A DNA stretch of 63,826 nt, taken from a virus. Under the pieces are notes generated by a model. It was not told the DNA's origin. It did no database searches and saw only the letters and a list, made by a program, of their open reading frames with translations. The stretch is taken from positions 1 to 63,826 of the IMG/VR virus record IMGVR_UViG_3300010883_016104. One strand, written 5' to 3'. Shown here one piece after another: positions 52,135 through 61,113 of this stretch. Position 1 is the stretch's first letter, and every line of letters starts with the position of its first letter. The position numbers and the translations under genes were made by a program.

Positions 52135-52776
52135 CTACCTAAAATGTTTCTGGACTAGTTTTTGTATTTCTTTTGATCTTGACGCAAATGCTCTTGTTAT
52201 AAAGTTGTTGTCTGCTGTACCTGCATGAGCCGGAGGAACTCTCCAAGACCCACCTTCTTCCATTACGCCGCCTTTTGACCTACCTTTTCCCGGACTCATT
52301 TCATAGCTATAGCCTACAATGATAGGTTTGTAGCCTTCTAGTAAAAGCCACCTTAACCACGGAAGCTTAGCCGCTACTTTAGTTCTGACAAAACCCTCTG
52401 GCATGTTTAATAACCCCATGAAGTCTGATGGCTGACAATGAAAAGTTATTCCTCCTTTTTTCAGGTTGCTTGACACTGTAGTAATCTCTATATCTACTGA
52501 AGATACTATATTTTGTATTATTTTATCTGTTATTATAGCCTCTGTTCCAGCCACTAATCCTAACTCCGAGGATAGTGTTCCGGGACCTGACTTACTTAAC
52601 TCAACCATCTCAGGCTGCTCTGATACCCACTGCTTAACCAAGGCACGCAATTCTTTGGTAAGAATCTCACGATTTTTAATTATCACCTTATTGATCATAC
52701 CAGCTAAGGCTTTGTTTATCTTATCTTTTATCTGGGGTATCGTATCGAGCAGTTTTAGTCCAATGTCTTTAGCCAT
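52135..52776 (-). CDS. HK97 gp10-like head-tail/tail completion protein
   Basis: Probable neck or tail completion protein. I placed the start at the ATG reading MAKDIGLKLLDTIPQ because it overlaps the preceding stop as TAATG and has GGGAG 8 bases ahead. A longer version starting at 52797 lacks a ribosome site. A helical N-terminal half (INKALAGMINKVIIKNREIL, ELRALVKQWVSEQP) is followed by strands and the C-terminal signature NNFITRAFASRSKEIQKL. The tail pattern of an Asn/Pro-Phe-Ile segment with a helix is typical of HK97 gp10-type proteins. Length of 213 is a little over the family norm. Function by analogy. Confidence 0.55.
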   Translation of the reverse strand: MAKDIGLKLLDTIPQIKDKINKALAGMINKVIIKNREILTKELRALVKQWVSEQPEMVELSKSGPGTLSSELGLVAGTEAIITDKIIQNIVSSVDIEITTVSSNLKKGGITFHCQPSDFMGLLNMPEGFVRTKVAAKLPWLRWLLLEGYKPIIVGYSYEMSPGKGRSKGGVMEEGGSWRVPPAHAGTADNNFITRAFASRSKEIQKLVQKHFR

Positions 52777-53255
52777 TATGAACGCTCCCAAAAGCATCCA
52801 AAGTACTTGTTTTGTTGCAGACCCATTGGAAAGGGTTCGCCTGCTAGACTAAACCTCATCTCTATTATATCCTTTACCCCTTTGTGGACTATCATTTCTT
52901 TAGCTCTCAAAATCTTTGGAAGGTCTGTAGCGAAACAGATAGTTTGTATAGAGCCTTCCGCAGCTACTATATCGTTAGAAACCTTAACCCAGCTCTTCCT
53001 GTCCCAGTAAACCTTTAAGGTTATATCCTCAGTCTTCTCAACTTCTACATAGGTAACACCGCCCCTGTTATAGTCAGTATTACTTCGCCTGTGTGGATTC
53101 ATAGAATTGTTAGTAGGAAGATTGTCAAAGTCTGCAACTTTCTTCTCTATCTTATCTATGTAAACCAATTGGCAAGAAACACCAAATATTGTAAAGGTGG
53201 AATCTATTACATCGAAGTATTTGTCAAAAACACTTTGTGGGACATTGATAGGCAT
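52776..53255 (-). CDS. Putative head closure/stopper-type connector protein, 159 residues
   Basis: A small beta-rich protein: MPINVPQSVFDKYFDVIDST, then FTIFGVSCQLVYIDK, a central charged strand pair (ITLKVYWDRKSWVKV) and the end FSLAGEPFPMGLQQNKYFGC. The pattern of a strand barrel followed by a terminal loop before the stop resembles head-closure proteins of the SPP1 gp16 kind, by position and size only. It is coupled to the gp10-like gene by TAATG. An AAGGA ribosome site is visible. Other neck roles are possible. Confidence 0.45.
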   Translation of the reverse strand: MPINVPQSVFDKYFDVIDSTFTIFGVSCQLVYIDKIEKKVADFDNLPTNNSMNPHRRSNTDYNRGGVTYVEVEKTEDITLKVYWDRKSWVKVSNDIVAAEGSIQTICFATDLPKILRAKEMIVHKGVKDIIEMRFSLAGEPFPMGLQQNKYFGCFWERS

Positions 53256-53265
53256 GGTTTATTCC

Positions 53266-53478
53266 TTATCCGTTAGCATCGCCGGTATAATATCTCACAT
53301 CATCAAACCTAGTGTCTAGTATGGAAAACAAACTTCCACTACCGGGCTGCTGATTTATGACTATAGAGCCGGAAGCCCAATAATGTTGATACTCTCCGGT
53401 CTTTTGAACTCCAGTAACCACGCGACCATTTTTTATACCGTCTGTGTGCTTATGCGCATGTTTAATTACGTCAGACAT
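53266..53478 (-). CDS. Small virion protein of unknown function, 70 residues
   Basis: A short His-rich protein, MSDVIKHAHKHTDGIKNGR at the start, with a central YQHYWASGSIVIN and a Gly/Ser-rich PGSGSLFSILD. The ATG at 53478 is preferred over a TTG at 53490 because GGAGA lies at ideal spacing and would be inside the longer reading. It sits between the RCC1-type gene upstream in transcription and the connector-like gene downstream. No domain recognised; the His cluster could bind metal. Confidence 0.5.
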   Translation of the reverse strand: MSDVIKHAHKHTDGIKNGRVVTGVQKTGEYQHYWASGSIVINQQPGSGSLFSILDTRFDDVRYYTGDANG

Positions 53479-53502
53479 TTTTCTCTCCAAATAAAATTAA
53501 AA

Positions 53503-56500
53503 TTATCTAATACCCCAAAACTTAGTCTGGCTGGGGATTAGAGGATATTGAGTAACCGTTAAATCCTCCCAACCGTCATAAAAATTATGTAAATCTTGCC
53601 CGTCCAATAGGAAGTCCCTCTGTATTGTCATTGCTCTTCTTGGATGCTTAAAGGTCATTGTTCCATTGTTAGGATCTTCAGCAAGACATGTTTGCCTTAC
53701 CCACTGATACTTGATTTCTTCTCTATCAGCACGGTCAAAATCTGAGGAATCGTACTGCGTGTTGGCACCTAAGGTGACTATGCACTGGCCATTCCTACTG
53801 ATACTCCAAGACGAGGCTCTTTGGTAAGTATGAGTAGAAGTGTCTTGTGGTCTGTGTAACCTTTTCTTGTTTATTTCAATCCACTTATTGAGACCGCTGT
53901 CCCACTCATATGTTGCAGCCTTGTCCTCGGAGTTGTGTCCAGCAACTAAGTAGTTCCCATCAGCACTCATAGATAGGTTTTTTAATGAGCCGTCACCCGG
54001 CATTCCTCTAGGCGAGTTGCTGTCCTTAAACTCTTCGCCGGTCTCAATGTTCCAAGTGTCAAGAATGTTAAACTCGCTAATCGCTATTTTAGGCGAATTA
54101 ACTACGCCGTTAGTTTTATAAGTTGCAAAGTCAGACACTGCATATTCTCCATGACCGCCTCGCGTTCCTCCCACATGCTCAAAGGGAACAAACACTCTAA
54201 CCGCATTTTCTACCCATTGGAACGTGGCGTCATTCCATTTATACACTAAAAGATACATTGTGCTGCCAGATTTTACTTGACAGAACAACCATCCCGGCAA
54301 TATCTTAACGTTGTATATAACGTCAAAGTTTATTATGACCGGAAGGAAGAGGTTTAATGAAGATACGCTTTGCCAGATGTGCTTCTCCATATTGTTCGGA
54401 ACAAACTTAGTAATCTTATTTGAGCCATCATTGTAGACGCCGCTAGGAACCCAGTCGTGTGCATAAGCAAATGTTCTGATATACTTTGTCTGCAGCGGCG
54501 AAGGTGACGCTATTGCTAAAGACGGAACACCACTGGTAGCACCGTCATTTTGTAAGTTCCTAGTTATTGAAACGAAGCTCAGTAAATCTGCTGCATCCCC
54601 TTCTATGCCAGAACCAATAGGAACAAAGTCAGAGCCGTTATATTGATACGTCTGAACGATACCGCTAGAGATGGGCGAGGCGTTATTAAATCTGGTTGCT
54701 ATTACCATGGTCAGGCCAGTGAGGGTGCCGTCATCAGCAATGTTGTGTCCGGTCATGTCAAACGCATTCTCAAAACTCTGCTCTCTTTTGCCTACTATGT
54801 CAACAGCTGGGTCTACATATATTCTTGTTCCTAAAGACGTCCAGCTGATAATTGGGTCAGCGGCTGTTTCACTACTTATAGTAGATGGATACTTAACATC
54901 TATGTACCCACTAGGAGGAGTTGTGCTGGTTCCTTTTCCTGTGTGGCAGTAAGCTATGATAGTGCCGTCATCATTAAGTCTTGCCCCATTGAAAGTATAG
55001 TTTTTATCTAGTCTGGCTGTTCCACCAGTTACAGTTGTTTTGAAGACAATGCTATTATAGTTTCTGTTGTTGATACCCCCAGTTTCTTGACCAGAAAAAG
55101 TCCATTGGTTTAACGGCTTCCCCCTCATGCTCAGGCGAGGATGATCTTCAACCGTGTCTTTACCGTTATTAGTTATGTCTTTTACGGAAACGGCGGAAAG
55201 TATGGGGTTATTGTCTACAGACCTGTATCTTATTCCCCAAGTATCTCCACCTATAGACTTGCCGGGTTGATCGACAAGAGTTCCATGATCATCGCTATGT
55301 GCCCATATTAAACTTTCCCAAGGCTTGACTCTTTGTAGCTTACCGCTAGGCTGAACTAATTCATTACGATTGTGGCCAGATAAAGCCTTTGCTATTCTTT
55401 CTTCGGCAGGTTTTATATAAGGGAATGTGTATGCGTCTTCTGGATACTGATTTCTATACGTATTGTCTGAACAATACATCGACCCATTATCAGTCAGGGC
55501 GATTATTGCAAACATCCTTTTTCGATACATGTGTTCAATTGGCCCTGAACTGTAGACGCTGCTGTCTATACGCGTATCGAGGCCATGTCCCCAAGGGTGG
55601 TGAACATGGTTTGGGGAAAGTATGATTTTCTTAAATATCACGTTCTTGGGTGAGATCATTGACCAGTTTGCGCTAGCAGCTACTGTCGCGTCAGTAGACA
55701 TATTATGGTAACCCATTGTGGGGGTTCCGTCGTCGTTTGCTAGTCTAAAGCTGGCAAGCGGATCTCTAAACCAAACTTCACCAGAAGCATTTATAGCAAT
55801 TACCCCTCCGCCTTGAGAGTTTCTTGCCTGAGAACCTTGTTTAGGGTTCAGTTCGCTTAAGCAGTAAACTTGAGTCCACACTGTTGAGGCTAAAGATTCG
55901 CCAGCGTTAACTGTATTGTCTAGCTTCTTATTGAGTGGAAATCCAGCAGCCGAGAGACCCCAGTCGCTCATGTCCTCTGTGATGTGGTAAGGGTAATTGT
56001 TGGCTTTTGTTGCGTAATGTATCGCACCATTCTGTATGAAAGCAACCCCAAGTGTGCTTGCGTCAAACCAAGAAAATTTATCATCAAATTCAGTCGTTTT
56101 TATCCTATGCAAGTTGCCAGCAAGACCCAGTCTGTGATTTCCATACAAGTATAGTCCAGATACGGATGAGATAATACCGGCAAACCCATTACCGTTGGCA
56201 AAAACCTTTTCAAATAGAGGTTGAGAAGTTTTTATTTCGAGGTAGATAGAACGACTAACTTTCCTAAAGGCATTGACGACTTCGTATTGTCTCGACCACT
56301 TGGCGTAGGAGCTATGTTGTTGACTGAATTTAACGCTGTTTGTATATAACTTGTAATCTTTTATGGCTATAAGGTCCCCTCTAACGCTTGCATATTGATC
56401 GTCTGGGCTGGGATCTGTTCCGGCTTCGTGAGAGGAGTTAGTTCCACGATGTGGTAGGCTTCCTAAACAACCTATGTCCTGCCACTGATCCGATGGAAAT

Positions 56501-57438
56501 GTTGCGGTAGATAAGCTGGCATATTCTGCGGCCAGATGTCCCGCTGAGTCCACTCGATACCTACTTAGTGGATTATTCCTTGGGCCGATACTGAGGGGTG
56601 TGTCATACCTATTAAAACCAGAGTCGCAAATCTCAGGAACATTAGACCAGTATTGTAGGCTGGGGTCTAGCGTACTACCTCCAAGAAAATGCCCTTGACC
56701 CCAACCCCAAAGCTGTCCACTAGCTCTGGGGCTGGTGCCGCTACTTTTGATTCCTAGGCACCCTATATCCGTGGCTTGGAGCTTTACCCAGTTTTCCCTA
56801 GATATCCTATCTCCATTTGAGTTGTAGTCATCAAGCCTCATGGGAACTGGCACTTGGGTAACTAGACCGCAGGTTCCATACCCTCCGTTATAAACGTTGC
56901 CTCTATTGCGTCTGCCAGTGGTTTCTGCATATCCAGCGGCGACGGTTTCTTCAGAATAGAATCTTTTTCCAACGAATCCTAAGTCATCTTTGCCATCGCC
57001 TAGGAAGAGGGGGTAATCAATACCTATCCCTAAGCCACCAAACATGCTGGACTTTTTGGTTGGGCCCCCGCCATAAGTTGCGCTGGTCTCGCCGTCGGAA
57101 ATGTAATAACTAGAGGGTAGGACGGGGCGGGTGTAGTACTTTTTGCCGACTTTGATGGCTTTCAGCGAACTATAACGGGGGAGACTTTCTATGTCGTTAT
57201 ACGGGCTATTGTCCCCTCCCTCAAACAACCTAACATTATTTGCGCCTATTAGGACGTCTGTTCCAATCTCGACGCCGTTCTCATCTGTATTATTTGGAGA
57301 GGGGCTAGCTTCGTTTAGATAAGAAACTAAGCCGCCTTTGTTTAAGTCGTCAGCATACGTGGTATAAGCATTGAATCCCCAGCCATAGAGCGAGGTCATG
57401 TTGCTATGGGGCCTGTCTGGTCTATGAAGCTGCGGCAT
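53503..57438 (-). CDS. RCC1-like beta-propeller virion protein, 1311 residues
   Basis: Probable surface or fibre-associated protein containing RCC1-type propeller repeats. The repeat signature (x-LxxWGxN-x-x-G-x-LG) is seen in SLYGWGFNAYTTY near the N terminus, QLWGWGQGHFLGGSTLDP near residue 240 and LYLYGNHRLGLAGN near 435, with weaker blades later. The C-terminal third has another propeller-like pattern: LKNLSMSADGNYLVAGHNSE and ATYEWDSGLNKW, then SWSISRNGQCIVTLGANTQY. The start at 57438 is chosen because it overlaps the fibre gene's stop as TAATG with GGAGA ahead. RCC1 propellers bind proteins or ligands; in phage their role is unknown. It has no signal peptide. Confidence 0.68.
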   Translation of the reverse strand: MPQLHRPDRPHSNMTSLYGWGFNAYTTYADDLNKGGLVSYLNEASPSPNNTDENGVEIGTDVLIGANNVRLFEGGDNSPYNDIESLPRYSSLKAIKVGKKYYTRPVLPSSYYISDGETSATYGGGPTKKSSMFGGLGIGIDYPLFLGDGKDDLGFVGKRFYSEETVAAGYAETTGRRNRGNVYNGGYGTCGLVTQVPVPMRLDDYNSNGDRISRENWVKLQATDIGCLGIKSSGTSPRASGQLWGWGQGHFLGGSTLDPSLQYWSNVPEICDSGFNRYDTPLSIGPRNNPLSRYRVDSAGHLAAEYASLSTATFPSDQWQDIGCLGSLPHRGTNSSHEAGTDPSPDDQYASVRGDLIAIKDYKLYTNSVKFSQQHSSYAKWSRQYEVVNAFRKVSRSIYLEIKTSQPLFEKVFANGNGFAGIISSVSGLYLYGNHRLGLAGNLHRIKTTEFDDKFSWFDASTLGVAFIQNGAIHYATKANNYPYHITEDMSDWGLSAAGFPLNKKLDNTVNAGESLASTVWTQVYCLSELNPKQGSQARNSQGGGVIAINASGEVWFRDPLASFRLANDDGTPTMGYHNMSTDATVAASANWSMISPKNVIFKKIILSPNHVHHPWGHGLDTRIDSSVYSSGPIEHMYRKRMFAIIALTDNGSMYCSDNTYRNQYPEDAYTFPYIKPAEERIAKALSGHNRNELVQPSGKLQRVKPWESLIWAHSDDHGTLVDQPGKSIGGDTWGIRYRSVDNNPILSAVSVKDITNNGKDTVEDHPRLSMRGKPLNQWTFSGQETGGINNRNYNSIVFKTTVTGGTARLDKNYTFNGARLNDDGTIIAYCHTGKGTSTTPPSGYIDVKYPSTISSETAADPIISWTSLGTRIYVDPAVDIVGKREQSFENAFDMTGHNIADDGTLTGLTMVIATRFNNASPISSGIVQTYQYNGSDFVPIGSGIEGDAADLLSFVSITRNLQNDGATSGVPSLAIASPSPLQTKYIRTFAYAHDWVPSGVYNDGSNKITKFVPNNMEKHIWQSVSSLNLFLPVIINFDVIYNVKILPGWLFCQVKSGSTMYLLVYKWNDATFQWVENAVRVFVPFEHVGGTRGGHGEYAVSDFATYKTNGVVNSPKIAISEFNILDTWNIETGEEFKDSNSPRGMPGDGSLKNLSMSADGNYLVAGHNSEDKAATYEWDSGLNKWIEINKKRLHRPQDTSTHTYQRASSWSISRNGQCIVTLGANTQYDSSDFDRADREEIKYQWVRQTCLAEDPNNGTMTFKHPRRAMTIQRDFLLDGQDLHNFYDGWEDLTVTQYPLIPSQTKFWGIR

Positions 57439-60400
57439 TACTGAATGTCTCCAGTCAGGGTCCAAGTATTTGTATCAACCTTTTTGATTGATATAATCGA
57501 GTATTGTCCTGCTGAAGTTCTTGAGTAAGCTGAATTTATGGCAACGTTGGGTCCGGAAGGTAGTACGGAAATGTTAACACCACCAGCTTGCTCAAACGAT
57601 ATCTCTGTTCCTATAGCCGGGCTCCAAACAGTATTTTCAGGAACGTTCACTGTAACATACCCGGAAGCTCCATTGTATGTACACCTAATATAGTTATTAA
57701 CAGCATTGGATAAATCTGAGAATCCAGTAACGCCTGAAGCAGCGGTAAGTTCAATTACCGTTGTTGGTACATAAGCACTAGCGTCAATTTTGTCGAGGTT
57801 AATAACTAATCCAGCATTATTCTTATAAGAAAGCTTGTTGTTGTCTTCGTCAACAAACACACTGTTGAGTGGTACTCTACCACTGTCAAATGTAGAGTCC
57901 ATTACAAGCACACCGCTATTGCTAACAGATAGCCTCTTAACGTTTTCAGAGAACCATTGTTGCAGATCTGCTGTCTGGTCTTTTATACCACTAACAAAAA
58001 CGCCGACATTGGTGGCTGCGGCAGGGTATATATCTAAAGTACCAATAGGTATTGGGCCCCTGTCTGGTGTGGCGTCGGATGACTTCACAGCTCCGATAGC
58101 CACCTTGTTATCAGCTAGATTGCCCGCTATTGTATTTCCTATATTTAGAACTTTATCATTAGATGATGTTATACCATCAGAAACTTCGTCGAATGAAAGT
58201 ATTTCTATGCTCTCATCACCAGTTAAGTTCATGCCAGCGTATGGGCCTATAAAGCTTGAGTAGTCAGAATTTGTCTGGGATCCAGCTCTATATCCGATAT
58301 TTATGCTATAGTCACCCTGAGATGTTTGACCAGCCTCTTCTCCTATAAATACTGATCCCGTTGAGTTGGAAACGCCTGAGCCTGCATGTTTACCGATAGA
58401 TATCGCTGAATCAGAACTTGCCGCGTCTCCTCCCGCTCCATTGCCTATAGAAACCATGTCATAGCTTGAGTTGGCGTTTCTTCCGGCGTTCATTCCGAGG
58501 AATACTGATCGGTCATTATTTTGGCCTATCTTTCCACCAGATGGATAAGGGGCCATAATTACGCTGAACTGTTGTCCGTTTGCTACTGAATATCCACCAC
58601 CTGTTCCTCCTCCCATGGAGGCAAAGTTTCCAGTTGGTAGATAGATGCCGCTGTCTTCAGATAGATTGCCATCCCAATATGTAGAACTAGAGAGATGTCC
58701 AGAGACGGAATATAGAAAAGCTGGGGTTACAGCGAGGCTGTCATTGAAGGAGTCCGTGGGACCGCCAGCAGAGTTAGTTAATTTTACTATTCCAGATTCA
58801 TGTATGCCACCAGACGGTACATGGAAAAACTTAGTTCCACTGGTCCCTGTGTCTTGGAGTCTAAGGCCAGAACCCGCAGCGAATGGAGCGGAGAATCTAA
58901 TCCCAGAATCTTGTGTGGTTTGTATTATAACACCAGACCCACCTACTAAGTATAAAGAGTCGGCATCAAATGTTGCTGACAAGTTATCCACACCCCAAGG
59001 GTGGCTAAAGCTGTCTGTCCCAGATGTGACGATGATATTTTGCCAAGAGTGCTCATTTGCATCGCCTCCAGTAGCTGTACCAAGTCTTCCGTCTAACTGA
59101 GCTATCGTTGACCAAGACCATTGCCCAATACTATCATCCCAGAATAGCATGGCGTCAGACGCTTTAACCATGCTTCCACTAGCAAGATAGGCCAGTGTTG
59201 AATCTGGATCAGCAAGCTCAATTACTTGGTTTGTGATTCTTATACCGCTTTGGGCAGTCAATGGGGTACGGGTTGCTAAGTATCCAGAAACGCCGCTTAC
59301 ATGATTCCATATAGCCGCTCCAGAAGCTAGGCTTTCGTCGTACCTGAATACACCACTAGCCATATCCACATTGAATTCTTGACCATCTAATATCAATCCA
59401 GAACCCGCTGTATATGCTGCGGCGGACTGAAGATCTCCTCCGTCTATTAGTATTGTGTGTATGTTCCCAGAAGTTGTTAATGTTGTCTGAACTCCAGAAA
59501 TGCCACTAACCATTATAGTGTCTGCTTGAGATACTATTGAAGTTACCTGAGGTGATCCAGAAGCTCCAATATTGAAGACATCTTTTATATTGAATGTAAA
59601 GTTATGCAATCCGCCAGCTTCTAATCCACTTCCAGCAGAAAGTCCGTAAATACCTGATGTAAATAGTGTGCCGGAAACTAAGACATCTCCGTTTACAGCT
59701 AATGTGTGATCAGGATCTGAAAAACCAATGCCTAGACGATTAAAGCCTGAGTTCCAAATGAAGCTTGAGTCATAAGCTATTACACCACTCTCGTCAAAGA
59801 AGGCTACACCACTCTTTGATGCGCCGCCTAGTTGAGACACGAATCCTCCCGGACTTAAGTCTGGGAGATCTTCATAGGTAAGCTGCCTAAAGCTTGGGTA
59901 GTTAGGTGAGCAACCTACGCCACAGCCGCTTGGAGGTCCAGCAAGCACTTGACCTGCTTCTTGTTTGACTAAGCCAATATATTGGTCAACTACGCCGCTA
60001 AGCTGTATAAGCTCAGTAATGTTTGTGGTTTCAGGCTGATCTCCTGTCCCGTCGATCAGTGTATTCCTGAGGAAGTGCTCTATCTGTCTGCCGCTGGGAA
60101 ATAATACTCCTGATCCCCCAACTATCATACCGGAAGCTCTTACTTGAGAATTCGTATGAGAGCCCCCTATGTCAACAGCAAATTCAGGCGATATATTTGA
60201 AATGCCCAGCCTATCATTGTCTTTATCCCAAACAATATTTGGGTCGTAGTTTAATATGTTTCCGGTCTGCCAAAAAGCTAAGCCGCTTTCAGACGGCTGG
60301 TGGAAGTCACTTGAAAGACCAGATGCTGTATAAACAGAGAAGTTTGCGGGATAAGTTACAAAGACCTCTTTTACCGTACTTGCTGAGAAGTTTACAGCAA

Positions 60401-60659
60401 TGTTATTATTAGTACTTACCGTGGGGCTTCTTGAGAGTTCATCATCAGCACCGGATTTATAGTGGTAGACACCTGAACCAACTTCGTATTCAGTACCGTC
60501 TGTGATGGCATAAAATACAACATCGCCACTTGCATAAAAGCTAGCGAAGGTACTAAATCCCTGAGCAGCACCAGTGAGGCGTATATTTGCAGTGCCTCCG
60601 TCATATGTAAGCTCTTTTACTCTGTCTGCGAGCTTGATTCCAGATGTGTTAATAGGCAT
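57438..60659 (-). CDS. Large fibre protein with YadA-like head repeats, 1073 residues
   Basis: A probable long fibre involved in host attachment. The N-terminal 90 residues (ELTYDGGTANIRLTGAAQ and following) look like a phage fibre attachment domain. The body is strongly Ser-Gly rich, with dozens of x-SG-hydrophobic units such as VSGTLFTSGIYGLSAGSG. At about residues 717-805 there are six repeats of a left-handed beta-roll type as in YadA and Hep/Hag adhesins (SVFLGMNAG, VSIGNGAG, ISIGKHAG, SVFIGEEAG, SINIGYRAG, SSFIGPYAG). A C-terminal domain of about 130 residues follows, with strand-rich pieces (AAGLVINL-like, NTWTLTGDIQ end). Probably trimeric. A GGGAT site precedes the ATG. Confidence 0.78.
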   Translation of the reverse strand: MPINTSGIKLADRVKELTYDGGTANIRLTGAAQGFSTFASFYASGDVVFYAITDGTEYEVGSGVYHYKSGADDELSRSPTVSTNNNIAVNFSASTVKEVFVTYPANFSVYTASGLSSDFHQPSESGLAFWQTGNILNYDPNIVWDKDNDRLGISNISPEFAVDIGGSHTNSQVRASGMIVGGSGVLFPSGRQIEHFLRNTLIDGTGDQPETTNITELIQLSGVVDQYIGLVKQEAGQVLAGPPSGCGVGCSPNYPSFRQLTYEDLPDLSPGGFVSQLGGASKSGVAFFDESGVIAYDSSFIWNSGFNRLGIGFSDPDHTLAVNGDVLVSGTLFTSGIYGLSAGSGLEAGGLHNFTFNIKDVFNIGASGSPQVTSIVSQADTIMVSGISGVQTTLTTSGNIHTILIDGGDLQSAAAYTAGSGLILDGQEFNVDMASGVFRYDESLASGAAIWNHVSGVSGYLATRTPLTAQSGIRITNQVIELADPDSTLAYLASGSMVKASDAMLFWDDSIGQWSWSTIAQLDGRLGTATGGDANEHSWQNIIVTSGTDSFSHPWGVDNLSATFDADSLYLVGGSGVIIQTTQDSGIRFSAPFAAGSGLRLQDTGTSGTKFFHVPSGGIHESGIVKLTNSAGGPTDSFNDSLAVTPAFLYSVSGHLSSSTYWDGNLSEDSGIYLPTGNFASMGGGTGGGYSVANGQQFSVIMAPYPSGGKIGQNNDRSVFLGMNAGRNANSSYDMVSIGNGAGGDAASSDSAISIGKHAGSGVSNSTGSVFIGEEAGQTSQGDYSINIGYRAGSQTNSDYSSFIGPYAGMNLTGDESIEILSFDEVSDGITSSNDKVLNIGNTIAGNLADNKVAIGAVKSSDATPDRGPIPIGTLDIYPAAATNVGVFVSGIKDQTADLQQWFSENVKRLSVSNSGVLVMDSTFDSGRVPLNSVFVDEDNNKLSYKNNAGLVINLDKIDASAYVPTTVIELTAASGVTGFSDLSNAVNNYIRCTYNGASGYVTVNVPENTVWSPAIGTEISFEQAGGVNISVLPSGPNVAINSAYSRTSAGQYSIISIKKVDTNTWTLTGDIQ

Positions 60660-60681
60660 GTTTACTATCCCTTATAGGATT

Positions 60682-61101
60682 CTAATGGAGGATTTCTGGC
60701 CAATAAGATTTAATTTGCTTTAGTGTTCTCAGCTTTCTGAAGTCTTCTCTCTCTGTGACATCTCTCAGCATTTGCTTCTTTGCGGCAACACTGCTTGCCA
60801 CCTTAACTTCTCCATTTTCCATGGCCTTCATCCACTCTATATCTAAAGCTTTTAGTTTTTGATCCCTGACGATTCTCATTCTATTTTTCCAGATTTCTTT
60901 AGCTTTTTTGATATCTACTGTGCAGTCGATAGTCCAAGCACCCCAGAAATTTGGATCGTCTGGAAGTTGGTTTTCTTCAATTATTCTGTAATTTGATCCT
61001 ATTGGGGCTAAATACTCAGCCGCCTCTTTTATGTCTAGATGCGATGCTGGGGAAATAACAACCAATCCATCATCGCTTTCATGTATAATAACTTGAGTCA
61101 T
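60682..61101 (-). CDS. Putative tail fibre assembly chaperone, 139 residues
   Basis: A small alpha/beta protein sitting between two fibre genes, the typical place for a fibre chaperone. The N-terminal part has short strands (VIIHESDDGLVVISP). The middle has DDPNFWGAWTIDCTVDIKKA. A helix follows with WKNRMRIVRDQKLKALDIEW, a pattern of basic helix then Leu/Asp seen in many phage fibre assembly proteins (R-x-x-R-x-x-L-x-x-x-D). It ends in a basic helix and Trp-Pro. The assignment is by pattern and position, so another small fibre or tail protein is possible. Confidence 0.5.
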   Translation of the reverse strand: MTQVIIHESDDGLVVISPASHLDIKEAAEYLAPIGSNYRIIEENQLPDDPNFWGAWTIDCTVDIKKAKEIWKNRMRIVRDQKLKALDIEWMKAMENGEVKVASSVAAKKQMLRDVTEREDFRKLRTLKQIKSYWPEILH

Positions 61102-61113
61102 GTTAACTTCTCC

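Noticed and set aside
52777-52797. Longer N terminus of the gp10-like protein
   Set aside because: No ribosome site before 52797; the internal ATG at 52776 has GGGAG and a TAATG overlap.
57439-57465. Longer N terminus of the RCC1-type protein
   Set aside because: The ATG at 57438 overlaps the preceding stop as TAATG with GGAGA upstream, matching the pattern at other junctions.
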